In this document: positions 47,512 through 59,106 of the stretch, in pieces | Layout of the letters: every line of letters starts with the position of its first letter | How positions within the stretch are numbered: the first letter of the stretch is position 1 | Source: Fennellomyces sp. T-0311 | Lineage: Eukaryota; Mucoromycota; Mucoromycetes; Mucorales; Lichtheimiaceae | NCBI GenBank assembly: GCA_025266875.1 | Contig: JALLLT010000001.1 | Location: forward strand, 1,550,001-1,614,000 | Length of the DNA: 64,000 bases | Reading direction: 5' to 3' | Notes under the pieces: model-generated | What the model was told of the DNA's origin: nothing | Database searches by the model: none | Seen by the model: only the letters and a program-made list of their open reading frames with translations | Made by a program: the position numbers and the translations under genes

Positions 47512-50500
47512 TTAAACTGTTGTCAATGACTGTTCTCGGACAAGTGTGCTATATAGACCATCTAGTCTAAGAAGTTCCCAGTGAGTTCCTTGCTCAACGA
47601 TCTTGCCCTTGTCAATTACGCAAATTATATCGGCGTTCTATTATTGCATGTAAGTGGTCAGTAATCATAGATACCGTAAAGATTCATCTGTATATTACCT
47701 GGATAGTGGAAAGACGATGAGCGATTGTTATAGTTGTTCGTCCACCTTCACTGACGATATTATCTATGGCTGTTTGAACCAGTTTCTCTGATTCACTGTC
47801 CAACGCAGATGTGGCTTCATCGAGTAAAAGGACCTTGGGTTTGCGAAGTAATGCACGAGCAATTGCAATACGTTGCTTTTGACCACCAGATAGCTGAGAT
47901 CCCTTGTCACCGACACGCGTGTCATAACCTTGCGGAAGTTCCGAAATAAATTTGTGGATGTTGGCCGCACGACATGCTTGTTCAATTTGCTCTTGCGTAA
48001 CATTCATGTCTTCTCCAACCCCGAAGCGAACGTTTTCCTCAACAGTCATATCGAAAAGTACTGGTTCCTGGCTAACCAATCCAATGTGACTTCTGAGATT
48101 GTTGAGCGAGAAGGATTGGACGTTCTGTTCATCCACATGTACTGTTCCTTGATCAACATCGTACCATCGTTCTAGTAAAGCGATTGTGGTGGACTTTCCA
48201 CATCCAGAGCTTTTCATAATGCACATTAGTATGACAATTTGACAGCTATATATCTAGTTTGCTTACCTTCCAACCAGTGCAACTGTCTTGCCGGCCATAC
48301 CAGTAAAGTTGAAGCCACCACTAAAGATGGGTACATCCGCACGCGCCGGATATCTGAACGAGACGTTCTTGCAGCTCACATCACCTTTCACAGTCGCAGG
48401 CTCAATACCTTCGAGGTCAGGGTCAATCTTGGACTGGCGATTCAAAATTTCGAACACAGCGAGGGCGGCATATTTGGCCTTGGCAATGCCTGATGTGAGT
48501 GCGACACTTCGACCGATACCATTTGCAGTCATTATAAGGGTCATGAGGGTGACCATCATTTCTTCCAAGGTTATCTTTCCAATGCCCATGAGACGGATGC
48601 CAGCGTAGAAGGCAACAGCATATGTGTACATCAACATTCCTTGATTAATAGCAAATCCGAGAGAGGCCAAGTATGCTTTGCGACGTGCAAGTCTGTGTGG
48701 TCGTTCACATGCTTTTTCGTACTTGTCCTCAAAATAGCTTTGCTTGGCTAATGACGCAACAGTGCGAATGGTCTTGATGGCCTCACTGGCAACTTCGCCT
48801 GACTGAATGCCTGCTTTCTTGGTATCGTCTTCATAGTCCATTTCCACCTTGGTCTCATATGCGGAACCGAGAATTAGAAAAGGTAAAAGTGCGAACATGA
48901 TAAGGGTAAGAATCCAACTGTAAACGAACGCAATGATAAATCCTATTAGAACAAAATGTTAGACTTTATCACAGCGGTATATGGATATAACAAAAAAAAA
49001 CCACAATAATTACCTGTAATTGCTAAAGAAATCATATTTGCAATTTCGCCTACGATCTTGGTAATAAGCTCGTTGATATTTTTAGCATCAAGCGCAAGCA
49101 TTGAAGTAAGTGCACCGGTACTGTTCTCCTCGTCATCATAATATGCAACTTCTTGTTTCATCAATTTTCGGAAGAGCTTTCCTCGTAGTCGGCTAGTGTA
49201 GCGTTCACCAGCTACTTCGAAGCCGGCCATCTGTGCTGACTGACCAATAAAAGCGATGATTGCAAGGATAAGGAAGATGAACGAGTATAGATTGGCACCA
49301 GCCATTGGGCCAGTTTGTAGCTCTGCGGTCGGATCCATCATGTAGGTAATCAATAGACCAATCAGGAAGTTGGCGATGGGGAACACACAGCCAGCTAAAG
49401 CACCTCCTACAGCACCAATAGCGATAAGAGGCCACTCTGGTCGCATTTGATGTAATACTCGGAGGAGCGGGATCTTGTTGTGCTTGAATTTACTCTCCAC
49501 CGCGAGTTCTCTTTTGCGTTCCGTGTTTACTAGTTCGATGGATGATGCAATGCTGGGTCGTTTCGTCAGTACGTTTATAGAGAGTTGATCTTTTTCGTCG
49601 AAAATGCTGTCATCATCACCCACTGGAATATGATCGTCCTGAGTGCTGTCAGAGTCTCCGTCTTCTTGTTCTGTGGCAATCAACTGCTTGCGAACCAAAT
49701 CGGCGTACAATCCACCTTTTTCGACCAGTTCATTGTGATTGCCTCGTTCGATAATTTCTCCTTGGGTCATGACAATAATCATATCTGCGTTGCGAATGGT
49801 AGACAGTCGGTGAGCAATTACCAGCGTTGTTCGATCTTCGGATGCGACATCGAGAGCACGTTGTACAACTCTTTCAGATCGCGTATCAAGAGCAGATGTC
49901 GCCTATACAGGCAGTATTAGTATTCTAGTGACACATTAAGAGATTAACATTTACCTCATCAAGCAACAAAATGGAGGGGTTCTTGATAATAGCACGAGCA
50001 ATTGCAATACGCTGCTTTTGGCCACCAGAAAGCATACTGCCTTGTTGGCCAACCATTGTGTCGTATCCCTTTGGCAATTGAGAAATGAAAGCGTGACAAT
50101 TGGCCTTCTTGCATGCCTCGACCATCTCTTCGTCAGTCACATGGTGGGCTGCACCCATGAGTAAGTTCTTTCGGATAGTCATGTTGAATAGGACAGGTTC
50201 CTGGCTAACAACACCAATTTGTCCACGGAGCCATTGGACGTTGTAATCTTTGATACTTTTGCCGTCGATAAGAACATCGCCACCCAATGTGTCATAGAAG
50301 CGTTGCAACAGTTGTACCACAGTAGACTTGCCACTACCGGAAGATCCAACGAGAGCGACTGTCATGCCAGGTTCGATTTCGACAGAGAAATTCTTGAGAA
50401 CTTGGATATCGGGTCGTGTGGGATAAGCGAAATCGACGTTGCGGAATTCCACCTGACCGGAGAGTTTTTTATCCTTAATACCTTCCGAGGAGTCGGTATC

Positions 50501-51708
50501 AATTTCAGGAACACGATCGATGATGGCAAAAATATGGTACGCGGCGCCACAAGCACTTGAGATAGCAGAGAGATTCATAGGCAAGTTGAACAGCGACATC
50601 ATGCCGAGAAACATCGCAAAAAACGCAATCACAACAGTACCACTGGTGATTTTGCCTTCATCAACAAGCTTGGATCCGTACCAGAAAGTTATGCCCCAAG
50701 AGCCGAATAAAATAAGCATGATAGCGCCCATTTGAACACCTAACATTGTACCACGTCGGCTGCCTGTGACACATGCTTTTTTGAGCTCGACTTCATAGCG
50801 TTTGGCGAATCGATCTTGAAGCGAAAATGCGTAAATCGTTCGGATTCCACTAAATGCTTGTTCTACGACTGAACCGGCTTGTGCGTAGGAATCTTGGGCG
50901 ATTTTGGTATATTTGGTGTAGAAGTGCTCCATCAAACCACCGATGACGGCCATTAAGGGAATGGTAGCGAGGATTACTACGGCAACCTGCCATCCCTTTA
51001 CAAATGCGACAACAAAGCTGGCAATGATCTGCGAAATCATCTGGACTGTGCTTCCCAATTTTTCGGAAATGCCTTCTTGGATCATTTGTGTGTCGGTGGC
51101 AAGTCGAGTCGTCAATGAACCATCCTGGGCCTTGTCGAACCAGGTCATATCTTGCCGAAGAATGGAGTGAACGTACAACTGCCTGATTCGTTTCGCTTGG
51201 CTTTCGCCGGCTATTACCCAGAATGCGTGGGTAGTATAAGAAGCAACAAGCACTGCTGTGCCCATATAAACAAATACGAGAATCATATCCATAGACTTGT
51301 TGAGCATTTCTTCTGATGTACCGCTTAGTACACTGCCAAGATCATCGAGAAACTGGCCAAGGACGATGATCTACGTTTGAAATAAACCAAAATATAAGTG
51401 TTATTTCGAAGTTTAGTATATATTAACTGACGAATGCTTACTGCGACAGGTTGGAGTGCACCAATGCCTATAGATCCAATGCACCCTATAATTATCAGCA
51501 GCATATCGGCCTTGCTGGCGAAACGAAGCAATTTGATGACCGAAACAGCAGGCTCCTTGACCTTCTTTTCTTTCTTCTTTTTGTTCTTTAGATCACCATC
51601 CATGGAGGCACCTTCCGCTAGTTCTTGTTGGTGATGATTCGTCTGTTGTAGTTCAAGATTGACCATCCTTTCGTCTTTATACTCGCAGTGGGCTTGACTT
51701 TCAGTCAT
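47512..51708 (-). CDS. ABCB-type full-size ABC transporter, copy B
   Basis: 1294 aa paralogue of copy A, exons 51708-51442, 51370-49955, 49902-49014, 48942-48267, 48209-47699, 47637-47512. Exon 2 is 1416 nt in both copies and the last exon 126 nt in both. It has the same TMD-NBD-TMD-NBD layout: NBD1 Walker [10 protein letters not shown] with [15 protein letters not shown], and NBD2 Walker [10 protein letters not shown] with LSGGQKQR and [12 protein letters not shown]. Divergence is concentrated in the N-terminal tail and the linker after NBD1. The intron before NBD2 differs in place: here it splits the Walker A region (VG-S/SGCGKS), whereas copy A has it about 30 codons earlier. Substrate unknown; recent tandem duplication is inferred. 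Confidence 0.92.
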
Positions 51709-54700
51709 TACGATATGGAAAAAAATGAGAAACAAAAGAAACAAAGAGTATTGGGGGCAAGCGGAGCAACCGTATTTAAAGGCGTTCGGACCTCTCGCAG
51801 TGAATAATCTATCACAGTCAAGCGCCACTTTATATTAGTACTTCCTTTGAATATGGATTAGTGGATCAATACAGTAATCCAAGGATGAGACCATTCACAA
51901 TTTAAGAGCTCCTGAACTGACACATTAAGATAAACATTTATCATTATCATCTACATCCACTTTAGTTTTGTCTCAATATTCCATGATCTGTACCTAATTT
52001 CTGATCTTCTTTACTGTTTTTGTGTCGCCACCGGCAGGGTCGCCGCTCAGAGGCAACGATTTGCTGATATATACGCCCCGTACAAAACTCCGATTTGAAC
52101 GACCAATCAAGTAAAGTATACGGCGACCTGTCCGTGAAGGATTTTGCTATTTGGAGTATATTATTCTTCTAGTAAGGCTCCGCATGCCAGCTACCAGAAA
52201 CATGTGGCATAACGAAGCTGTCACGTCATATTGGCGACCATTTTTAGTTTAGCTCGCACCATTGACCCCTTTGAGCGATTACAGCCGGTTGTCGAGGACA
52301 ATAATGTGCATATATACAGATGTGCCATCCAGTTTACTACCAGCCACTGTACGTACAATCAGCGATATGATGCCGGCTGGTGCTTCTGTCTTCACGCAAG
52401 CATGCTATCTTTTCTCTAGTTCTTATTCAAAAGGAATAATCTAACGGGTGTGCAGACAGATTATTCAGAATGAGGCATTTCTCACCCGTCTGGTTTGGTA
52501 AGTGAAGTATATACTTTAAATCGATTACAAGAATATGTTTATTTATTTATAGACTATCATCGAAACTACGTCAGATTGTTTGAGTAGCAGAAGTGGCTGG
52601 CAAACAGCCGTTTCTTATACTCTGGCTCTTCCTTTCTCTTTTTTTTTTAATACACATCGAACGAATATGAGTAAATTAATTTCAGCTATGCAGAGTAGTA
52701 TTTGCTGGTGATGAACTATATACTCTGTTAATTATTCGAGATATGTGCGCTGTGCTTTTTCCGACTACTCTAAAAACGCTCCGCTTCAGAGTTGTAGTCT
52801 GTCATAACGTACCACTTCGAACCATGCATACGTAAACACGCCCATATCACTCAAGTGCTTGCGTCCTTACCTCAGATATCTTTTGTCAAACTATACGTCA
52901 CAAAACTGATTGTTTTGCACCACATTTTAATATGGTCCATCCGATACATTTTCTCAACCTATTATGCGGCACTGGCAATACTAGGGCCTGTAAGAAAAAA
53001 CGAGAACATAATATCCTTTTCATTTACGTTGTCAGTGCGGCGAACAATTAAGAAAAATAGCAGATGTTACAATGTTACCAAAGCCACTACTTCTATTACA
53101 AATTTCTGAGCTCACTATAAGTTCCAATTCGAGTACCTAACGCTATTAAAATCAGCACGGAAGTCGAAACAACGACTTGAAAAATGGCATTGAAGATGTC
53201 ACAAAACGAATATATAGCAAGAAAGATAACAATCTTTAAACGTGTGTTCCTGTAATCTAAATGACGGATTTAGCAGGCGTCGTAACTGCAATTTCTGTAT
53301 AAGCATTCCTTGTGTAATAAAGCACATACGCATCGAACCCTATGCCATTGAACTACAGATGAAAGTCGCTTAATTTTATAGGATTCTTAGAGATATGTTG
53401 TGTTATAACGACAATCGATTATAATTCTGTTTTTTTTAACATAATCCGAAGCCAGAAGCTTGATAAAGAGCCCAAAGTTCGTCTAGAGCGCCGCAATACG
53501 CTGCTTGGCATAGATGGGCAATCAAGTTGCATGAGACAGAGAAACTAGAAGAATATCGAGCTTGATCGCTGCAATTAAACAACAAGATAACATGTATATA
53601 TTTGCAAACGTATCATGAGATCATGCAAGCATTGAATATTTCACTTGTTTCCTGTTGTATCATATACAGACTACACACACACGTCAAAATATCTTTATAT
53701 AAATATATGAATGGTTGTCATATTCACAACATATGATCATCTTTATGGCATGAAGAATTGATGCGGCTCGCTTACATCCCCCGGCTGGTTCCTTCTCTCA
53801 CAGAACTTTCTCACGGACTATGCAAGCGAGCATATAGGGAAGACGAGTACCTCTGAGAAATGTAAACTGTACAATGGAGCATTGAAAGCTATCTCAATCA
53901 TCACACAAAAATATCGAAATCGAAAAGCCAAAGTGATGCATTAACAGTCTCTGTGCGCACGCAATTATCCATCATTGAACAAAAGAAGAATCCTGGACAC
54001 GACGGGAACAATGCCCCAAATCTCCAGAATCGTAAGTAGCAAAGGCAAACTAACATGGTTATGTACATTTATAAAAAGATCGAGCCATTGGTATTCTAAT
54101 CCCTATAAGCTGAATAGTAATTCAAATACTAACATAACTAATCATACCAAGAGAAGGTGAAAGCATAACCGTTTACCTCTACAATAGTTGTCAATATTTC
54201 AGTGAGGATCGTTCATGATTCATTATGATGATACTAATCACAATGGAACAATAAGAGTGAAGTGGAAGTATAAATTAGATGAGCATGTTCTAGCAAATCT
54301 ACAAAATCTCTTCGACCATCAATAGTAGCATTGCCTTCCAGTACCAATCAAATGATGACGCTGACGGATGTTGAGTAGTCAGTACAACACAACATTCATA
54401 TTCATCTGAAGACAATCAAGCAGCGATTGCTTCCCCCTCCTTAGTTAATTTGACCACTCATAATAGCTTTCTCTGGAGAGCGAATGAAGGAGAAAATATA
54501 GGGAAGAAGGAAAGCGCCTTTGCTAACCATTAAACAACCTATGGTTAAATGAATCATTACAAAGATATGAGCCATGCATTTACTGTGCTACTTTTAATTA
54601 ATGCTACTAAATAATAGTTATGTACGCATAGGCTATCGGTAGTTTTCAGTATATCAGAATGGATGCCAACGGACAAAGTCGCCGATATATAGATACGGAG

Positions 54701-55321
54701 AATATCCAGAGCCGCTAGAGAAAATTCTACATGATGCAAGATTTCGGTTGCATCACGCCAACCAAGAAATTCTTAAGGAAAAACTATGAAGAAGCAGAAG
54801 AATACGCGAAAACCTGATAATGTCTGCTAGACATCGTATACTATATGGCTCTCATTTTTGTTGACTTATCGCACCTGATAGTACTTTAACCGTTTTTCCT
54901 AGCTTAATTATAGATCGCTATTGTCAATTTTGCTTGTGAAAACTGGCTGTGCGCATAATAATTTATACACCAATTTTGGCCATAAGCGTATCGTATGAGC
55001 TGCGGCGCAGGCTGAACATATAAACCACAGGAATTCATTCCGATCAAACTTATACGCTATCATTTGTCTGTTAATATAATACGTCCCAATGCTGTTTTAT
55101 TCTAGCACAAGGTTAGTACAGGCTGTACGTGTAAAGAAGAAAAGAAACTGAGCGTTTGTGTCATTTTGGCGATTAGGGTGACATACTCAAAACAGGCTCA
55201 AGATCCCTTTATACGTATGACCAACAAAGCAAAAGAAAACAATTCAGGAGGCACATGATCCCAATAAGACCTATGATCCTACTTGCAATAAAAACCACTT
55301 AATTATATAAACGCACAAGTT
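51709..55321. other. 3.6 kb block with no supported gene
   Basis: AT-rich, short frames only. The first ~150 bp contain the copy B promoter (an AAATACGG-type element upstream of a poly(T)/TTTC leader on the minus strand). A tRNA-promoter-like remnant lies at 53325-53360. Confidence 0.55.
53325..53360 (-). other. Fused A-box/B-box tRNA remnant
   Basis: The minus strand reads TAGTTCAATGGC (a near-perfect tRNA A-box) followed almost at once by GGGTTCGATGC (B-box). The anticodon arm expected between them is missing, so this is not a functional tRNA; it looks like one deleted internally. Confidence 0.3.
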
Positions 55322-56593
55322 TTATTGTTGCTGTTGCTGTTCCTGCATGAATCGCTTCCAAGCAACTTCCAGATCCCCCCGTTCAGCCTGTAACCGAGCA
55401 ACCGCAGCTTCCCATGCGTCCATATCATCTTCCTTTGCATTGCCACCCATTTCCAACAATCGCAACTGAGGCACACCTTGTTGCAACAGCACCGTAATAA
55501 TCGCCTCCAAATCCTCGAGGGTGATTCCGTTGCATCCGACGTCCAGCGTCTCCACACCACTGGCCTTTAACTCTGGCAACAACTCTGGCAATCCATTGAT
55601 CTTGTTGTTGAACAGGCCCAGATGTTGAATGAACGTGGTATCCAGCAGCGCACCAAATCCTTCGAAGCCGATCTTGTTTCCTCCCAAATCCAAATGCAAA
55701 GGACGCTCACTCAATGTTTGCGACAGCCACTTGGCACCTTGATCATCAACCTTGTTGTCTCGTAACCGCAGTTCGGCGAGGCCGGATTGTGTGAATGATT
55801 CCAGCGCATGCGATTCGATACCATTTCGATCGAGCCATAGCTGGTTGAGCGTGTTGTTTATCTTTAATGCGGTGATAAGGTTCTGCATCAATGGATTGCC
55901 GTGGATAGATTCGCCAGTACCTTCGTCGTCGATCGCAGTGACACCAATCAATTTGAGTGACTTGAGCGTAGTGTTAGTGGTCAAGGCCGAGGCAAAATCG
56001 GCTGCACCTTCCATCAACGGATTGTTCGACAGATCGAGTTGTTCGAGTTGTTTGAGATGTGTGGCAAGTGCACGTGCACCCGTCGCGTCAATCTTGTTGC
56101 CTGCCACATTCAGGGTCCGTAATTGATCCACTGGTTCGATCATTGTAAGTTCGTTGCGTGCCAAGTTGAGTGATTGCAAAGTAGTGTTTTTGGCCAATGC
56201 AGCTGTGAGAATCGTCAACACGGTGTCGTTTAAACCTTTATTTTCGAGATCGAGGTGTTGGAGCCCTTCGTTGACGGCAAGTCCCTCACTAAAAATATGC
56301 AACAGATCGTCGTGTTGGCCAAGTTCATTGTTGCCAATATTGAGGGATTCCAACGTGTCATTCAAGGTCAATGCTTCGCTGAGTTGCTCCATGGCTTCTT
56401 TTTCGAGCGCGTGTCCGGAACAGTAAAGGACTTTGAGTGTGGTGTTGTGAGCAAGTGCAGCAAAGATCGAGGTTAGATCTTTTTGGGAGAGTCGCCGCAT
56501 GCTGAGAATGTGTAATGTGGTGAGCGTAGGATCATTTTCTTCAAGTTGTTTGATCCACTTTTGAACTGCATTGTCGTTGCCTCCCCACACCAT
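55322..56593 (-). CDS. Leucine-rich-repeat (RNI-like) protein
   Basis: 423 aa, intronless. It is a run of about twelve RNI/NLR-type leucine-rich repeats of ~28 residues, e.g. LKVLYCSGHALEKEAMEQL, LESLNIGNNELGQHDDLLHI, LQSLNLARNELT and LAELRLRDNKVDDQGAKWL. The spacing LxxLxLxxNxL..xG fits ribonuclease-inhibitor-like repeats, as in RanGAP and NLRC3-type proteins. A short acidic helix and a Gln tail (EQQQQQ) end the protein. There is no signal peptide, membrane segment, F-box or NACHT domain, so it is probably a cytosolic binding scaffold. RanGAP is unlikely because its catalytic-Arg region and acidic tail are not evident. Function unknown. Confidence 0.85.
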   Translation of the reverse strand: MVWGGNDNAVQKWIKQLEENDPTLTTLHILSMRRLSQKDLTSIFAALAHNTTLKVLYCSGHALEKEAMEQLSEALTLNDTLESLNIGNNELGQHDDLLHIFSEGLAVNEGLQHLDLENKGLNDTVLTILTAALAKNTTLQSLNLARNELTMIEPVDQLRTLNVAGNKIDATGARALATHLKQLEQLDLSNNPLMEGAADFASALTTNTTLKSLKLIGVTAIDDEGTGESIHGNPLMQNLITALKINNTLNQLWLDRNGIESHALESFTQSGLAELRLRDNKVDDQGAKWLSQTLSERPLHLDLGGNKIGFEGFGALLDTTFIQHLGLFNNKINGLPELLPELKASGVETLDVGCNGITLEDLEAIITVLLQQGVPQLRLLEMGGNAKEDDMDAWEAAVARLQAERGDLEVAWKRFMQEQQQQQ

Positions 56594-57585
56594 TTCTTTT
56601 TGTTGTACAAGTTAAAAGAAAGTGTCAAATTTTGGTTGCTGAGCTGCAACTGTCGTCACTTTGCATGCGGATCGAATGGTGCACATATGGTTAATGCTCA
56701 AGCAACAATGAGCCAACCTGCCAAAAGTGTAACTGCAGACCGCAAGTACATGGACAGTGCTTTCCTCCTTTCGATCGGTGGTGAAAGTGGCAGGCTGAGC
56801 TGCAACAGGGTGTATATTATCATGAACTCAAAGCAACACACAGGAGTACCTTAATAATTTGATACTGCACGTGGAGTAAGAGGTTGGAGAGCCCTGTGAA
56901 GCTTATGTCAACTAATATGGAAATGCAGTAATTGTTTAATGTGTCGGATCTGTAGTTATTGAGCTACGTCAGTGGTAATCGTTTGGCACGGCTGTGGGTG
57001 CAGATGCCGCAGCGGTCAACTTCTTTTTTTTTGCGAAGTTTAAGATCAAAGGATAACATCAAAAGTAGAGCTATTACGCGGTGCTATGGCTTGGATCCAC
57101 ATTGCAATCACTTGTTGACTACAAAACATTCTTATTCTAACCCGCTTAATATGGACTTTGCTGTATGTGGTCAAAACGTCTCGTTTCATTGTCGACGACA
57201 TACCGCTGTGTGGCTGAAAAAGATCATAGGCAAAGTAGGTTTTTTCATTGGCGCAAGAAAACGGCAACGTCCCTTAAAGTCATTCCATTGTTATGTCAAG
57301 TTTGGGTATGATGGGTTGTGGTGTGTAATTTATTTACGAGTGGATTTCTTCCTTCACTAAGTTTTATACAATACATACAAAGAGTAATGAATGAATATAA
57401 ACAAGCAAGTTTAGGGCCAAAGGGAGTGGTGTGCCCATTTACAACTTGAATTTTGGAGCATATGTAAAAAAAAGGAGAGTAGATAAATGGTGAATTGCTA
57501 TGTACAAAATTTTTTTGGTGGAAATGAAAGTGGGGGGTGGGGAATGAAAGGTATGGGACAATAAGAAAAAAAAATAAAAATTTTT
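56594..57585. other. Spacer between LRR and PX-PB1 genes
   Basis: The open + frame at 56959-57360 starts on a non-ATG codon and matches nothing I know; its Cys/His content could come from a decayed element. No firm feature. Confidence 0.45.
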
Positions 57586-59040
57586 TTAAGCAACACAGCG
57601 AAGCGTTACTTTTTCATGGCGAACCCAGGTGGAACCCATTGCCATGGTAAGGTCTTGTTCCTTAGCAATCAGTGTAGCCATGCCACTGTCGGAGAACGAT
57701 GATGCGGCACTGGTGTTTGATGAAGCAGAAGAGCGCGTATCATTGAATAAGAGGACAAAATCCTTTGGCAATGAGATGGATGGGTCGCTGAATTTTTGTG
57801 CAATGCGCGCGCGAAGATCAGTTAATGTGATGGAACGAGGGACTTGAATGACAATGATGTTGTCAACGTCGTAGATAACCTTGATCTTGATCATGCGCAA
57901 AGTTGGGGATGTGGTTGGGCTTGGAGCAATGCTTGTGGCACAAGTGCTTTGACTGTCACGACTGTAGCAACTCGAGCTGGTAGATGTGCTGCTAATAATG
58001 CTACTGCTTGTCACCAAAGTGCTTCGTGGTAATGGTGGAGGGTATGCTGAAGGTGCTGACGACTTTTTGCGAGGGCGTCGAACGGGGGGTCTACCACCAG
58101 TGGGTGTTGAGAAGGAAAGACGAGGCTGTGCATGCGGCGATCCACGGCGGCACATGGGTTGCTGATGATGATGCATCATGGAAGGTGGGGGAGGTTGCTG
58201 CTGGGCACGGCCTGCCCAAGGCATAATCATGCTTGCTGCTTGGCTGCATAATGAGGTCAGACTGGAAGTAGAGACTGTTGGTTCGGGTTGAGGTGCTGGC
58301 GCCTGCGCCTGTGGATGCGCACGCGCACGTGCACGGAAACGTCTCCAAAGTGGAGAAGTGGATGGTGTTGTTTGTTCCACAAAGCTTGGCGAATCCAATG
58401 GATGAATGGTGTAAGTCATGGACGGCATAACAGGTGACAAATCCGGATGCGAAGCCGATTTTCGAAGCGAGGACGAATAGAAATCGGCCGCATTTTGTTG
58501 GGTCATGGACGATTGTGATCGAATCAAACGGTTTTGTTGTTGTTGTTGCTGTTGTTGTTGTTCATCCATCTTTTGGAAACCAAAGAATTCCAATACAACC
58601 AATGATTGGGAAATTGAAGGTGGCAGGCGAAACAAGGCTTGCATGAATTTATCGAGCTCTGATCGTCGTTTCTTGCCATTCATAATGAGTCGCTTGCCAT
58701 TGTTGAGCTTGGGGATACTGATGGAGTCGGGTCCACTTAACAGCCGCGATCCGGCGCGACTCGCAAGGCTGCGTGTGGTTGTTGGAAAAGCCTCGCGAAG
58801 ACGGCCGGCGAATTGGACAAAATCTTCGTAGCGACGTGCGATGCTGTATGGATGACGGGAAGAGGCTCGCTTGCCCACAGGTGAGCCATTAACGATGCGG
58901 ATGTCGGTCTGTTGTGGAACAACCTGGATAGTGAACCAGGTCTTTTGATCGATTTGCTTCTCAGCAACAATGACAGCTTGCTGTATTGGTGGAGCGAGCT
59001 TGATTCCTGAAGCAACGTATTTTTTGCTACCAATAGCCAT
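57586..59040 (-). CDS. PX-PB1 domain protein without SH3
   Basis: 484 aa, intronless. A phosphoinositide-binding PX domain spans about residues 20-165: WFTIQVVPQQTDIRIVNGS, SIARRYEDFVQFAGRLREAF (the R-R-Y lipid-contact motif), and SELDKFMQALFRLPPSISQS. A Gln run and a long Ser/Pro/Gln-rich disordered middle follow. A C-terminal PB1 domain begins MIKIKVIYDVDNIIVIQVPR and continues TLTDLRARIAQKF and DFVLLFNDT. PX plus PB1 is the C-terminal half of Bem1/Scd2 polarity scaffolds, which also carry two SH3 domains; none is seen here. A membrane-targeted adaptor for a PB1 partner (Cdc24-like) is a reasonable guess. The frame extends to an ATG at 59331, but a TATA box within that extension supports the start chosen here. 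Confidence 0.83.
   Translation of the reverse strand: MAIGSKKYVASGIKLAPPIQQAVIVAEKQIDQKTWFTIQVVPQQTDIRIVNGSPVGKRASSRHPYSIARRYEDFVQFAGRLREAFPTTTRSLASRAGSRLLSGPDSISIPKLNNGKRLIMNGKKRRSELDKFMQALFRLPPSISQSLVVLEFFGFQKMDEQQQQQQQQQNRLIRSQSSMTQQNAADFYSSSLRKSASHPDLSPVMPSMTYTIHPLDSPSFVEQTTPSTSPLWRRFRARARAHPQAQAPAPQPEPTVSTSSLTSLCSQAASMIMPWAGRAQQQPPPPSMMHHHQQPMCRRGSPHAQPRLSFSTPTGGRPPVRRPRKKSSAPSAYPPPLPRSTLVTSSSIISSTSTSSSCYSRDSQSTCATSIAPSPTTSPTLRMIKIKVIYDVDNIIVIQVPRSITLTDLRARIAQKFSDPSISLPKDFVLLFNDTRSSASSNTSAASSFSDSGMATLIAKEQDLTMAMGSTWVRHEKVTLRCVA
58531..58562. repeat. CAA/CAG repeat coding polyglutamine
   Basis: Short triplet run coding nine Gln just after the PX domain (context MDEQQ...QNRLIRS). Confidence 0.85.
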
Positions 59041-59090
59041 GGTAGAAGTGAGAAAGAATGGGAATGGTGCCAAGGGCGGTGGCAATCGAG

Positions 59091-59106
59091 CTTTATATAT
59101 AAAGGG
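59091..59106 (-). promoter_or_regulatory. TATA box of PX-PB1 gene
   Basis: CTTTATATATAAAG, a palindromic TATA element, lies about 50 bp upstream of the chosen ATG. Its closeness argues that the longer in-frame ATG further upstream is not used. Confidence 0.55.

Noticed and set aside
47346..47570. 74-codon + strand ORF at the 3' end of ABC copy B
   Set aside because: Overlaps the last ABC exon antisense and matches nothing.
56959..57360. 133-codon + strand frame
   Set aside because: Begins at a non-ATG codon, has no recognisable family or splice extension; kept only as a note in the spacer entry.
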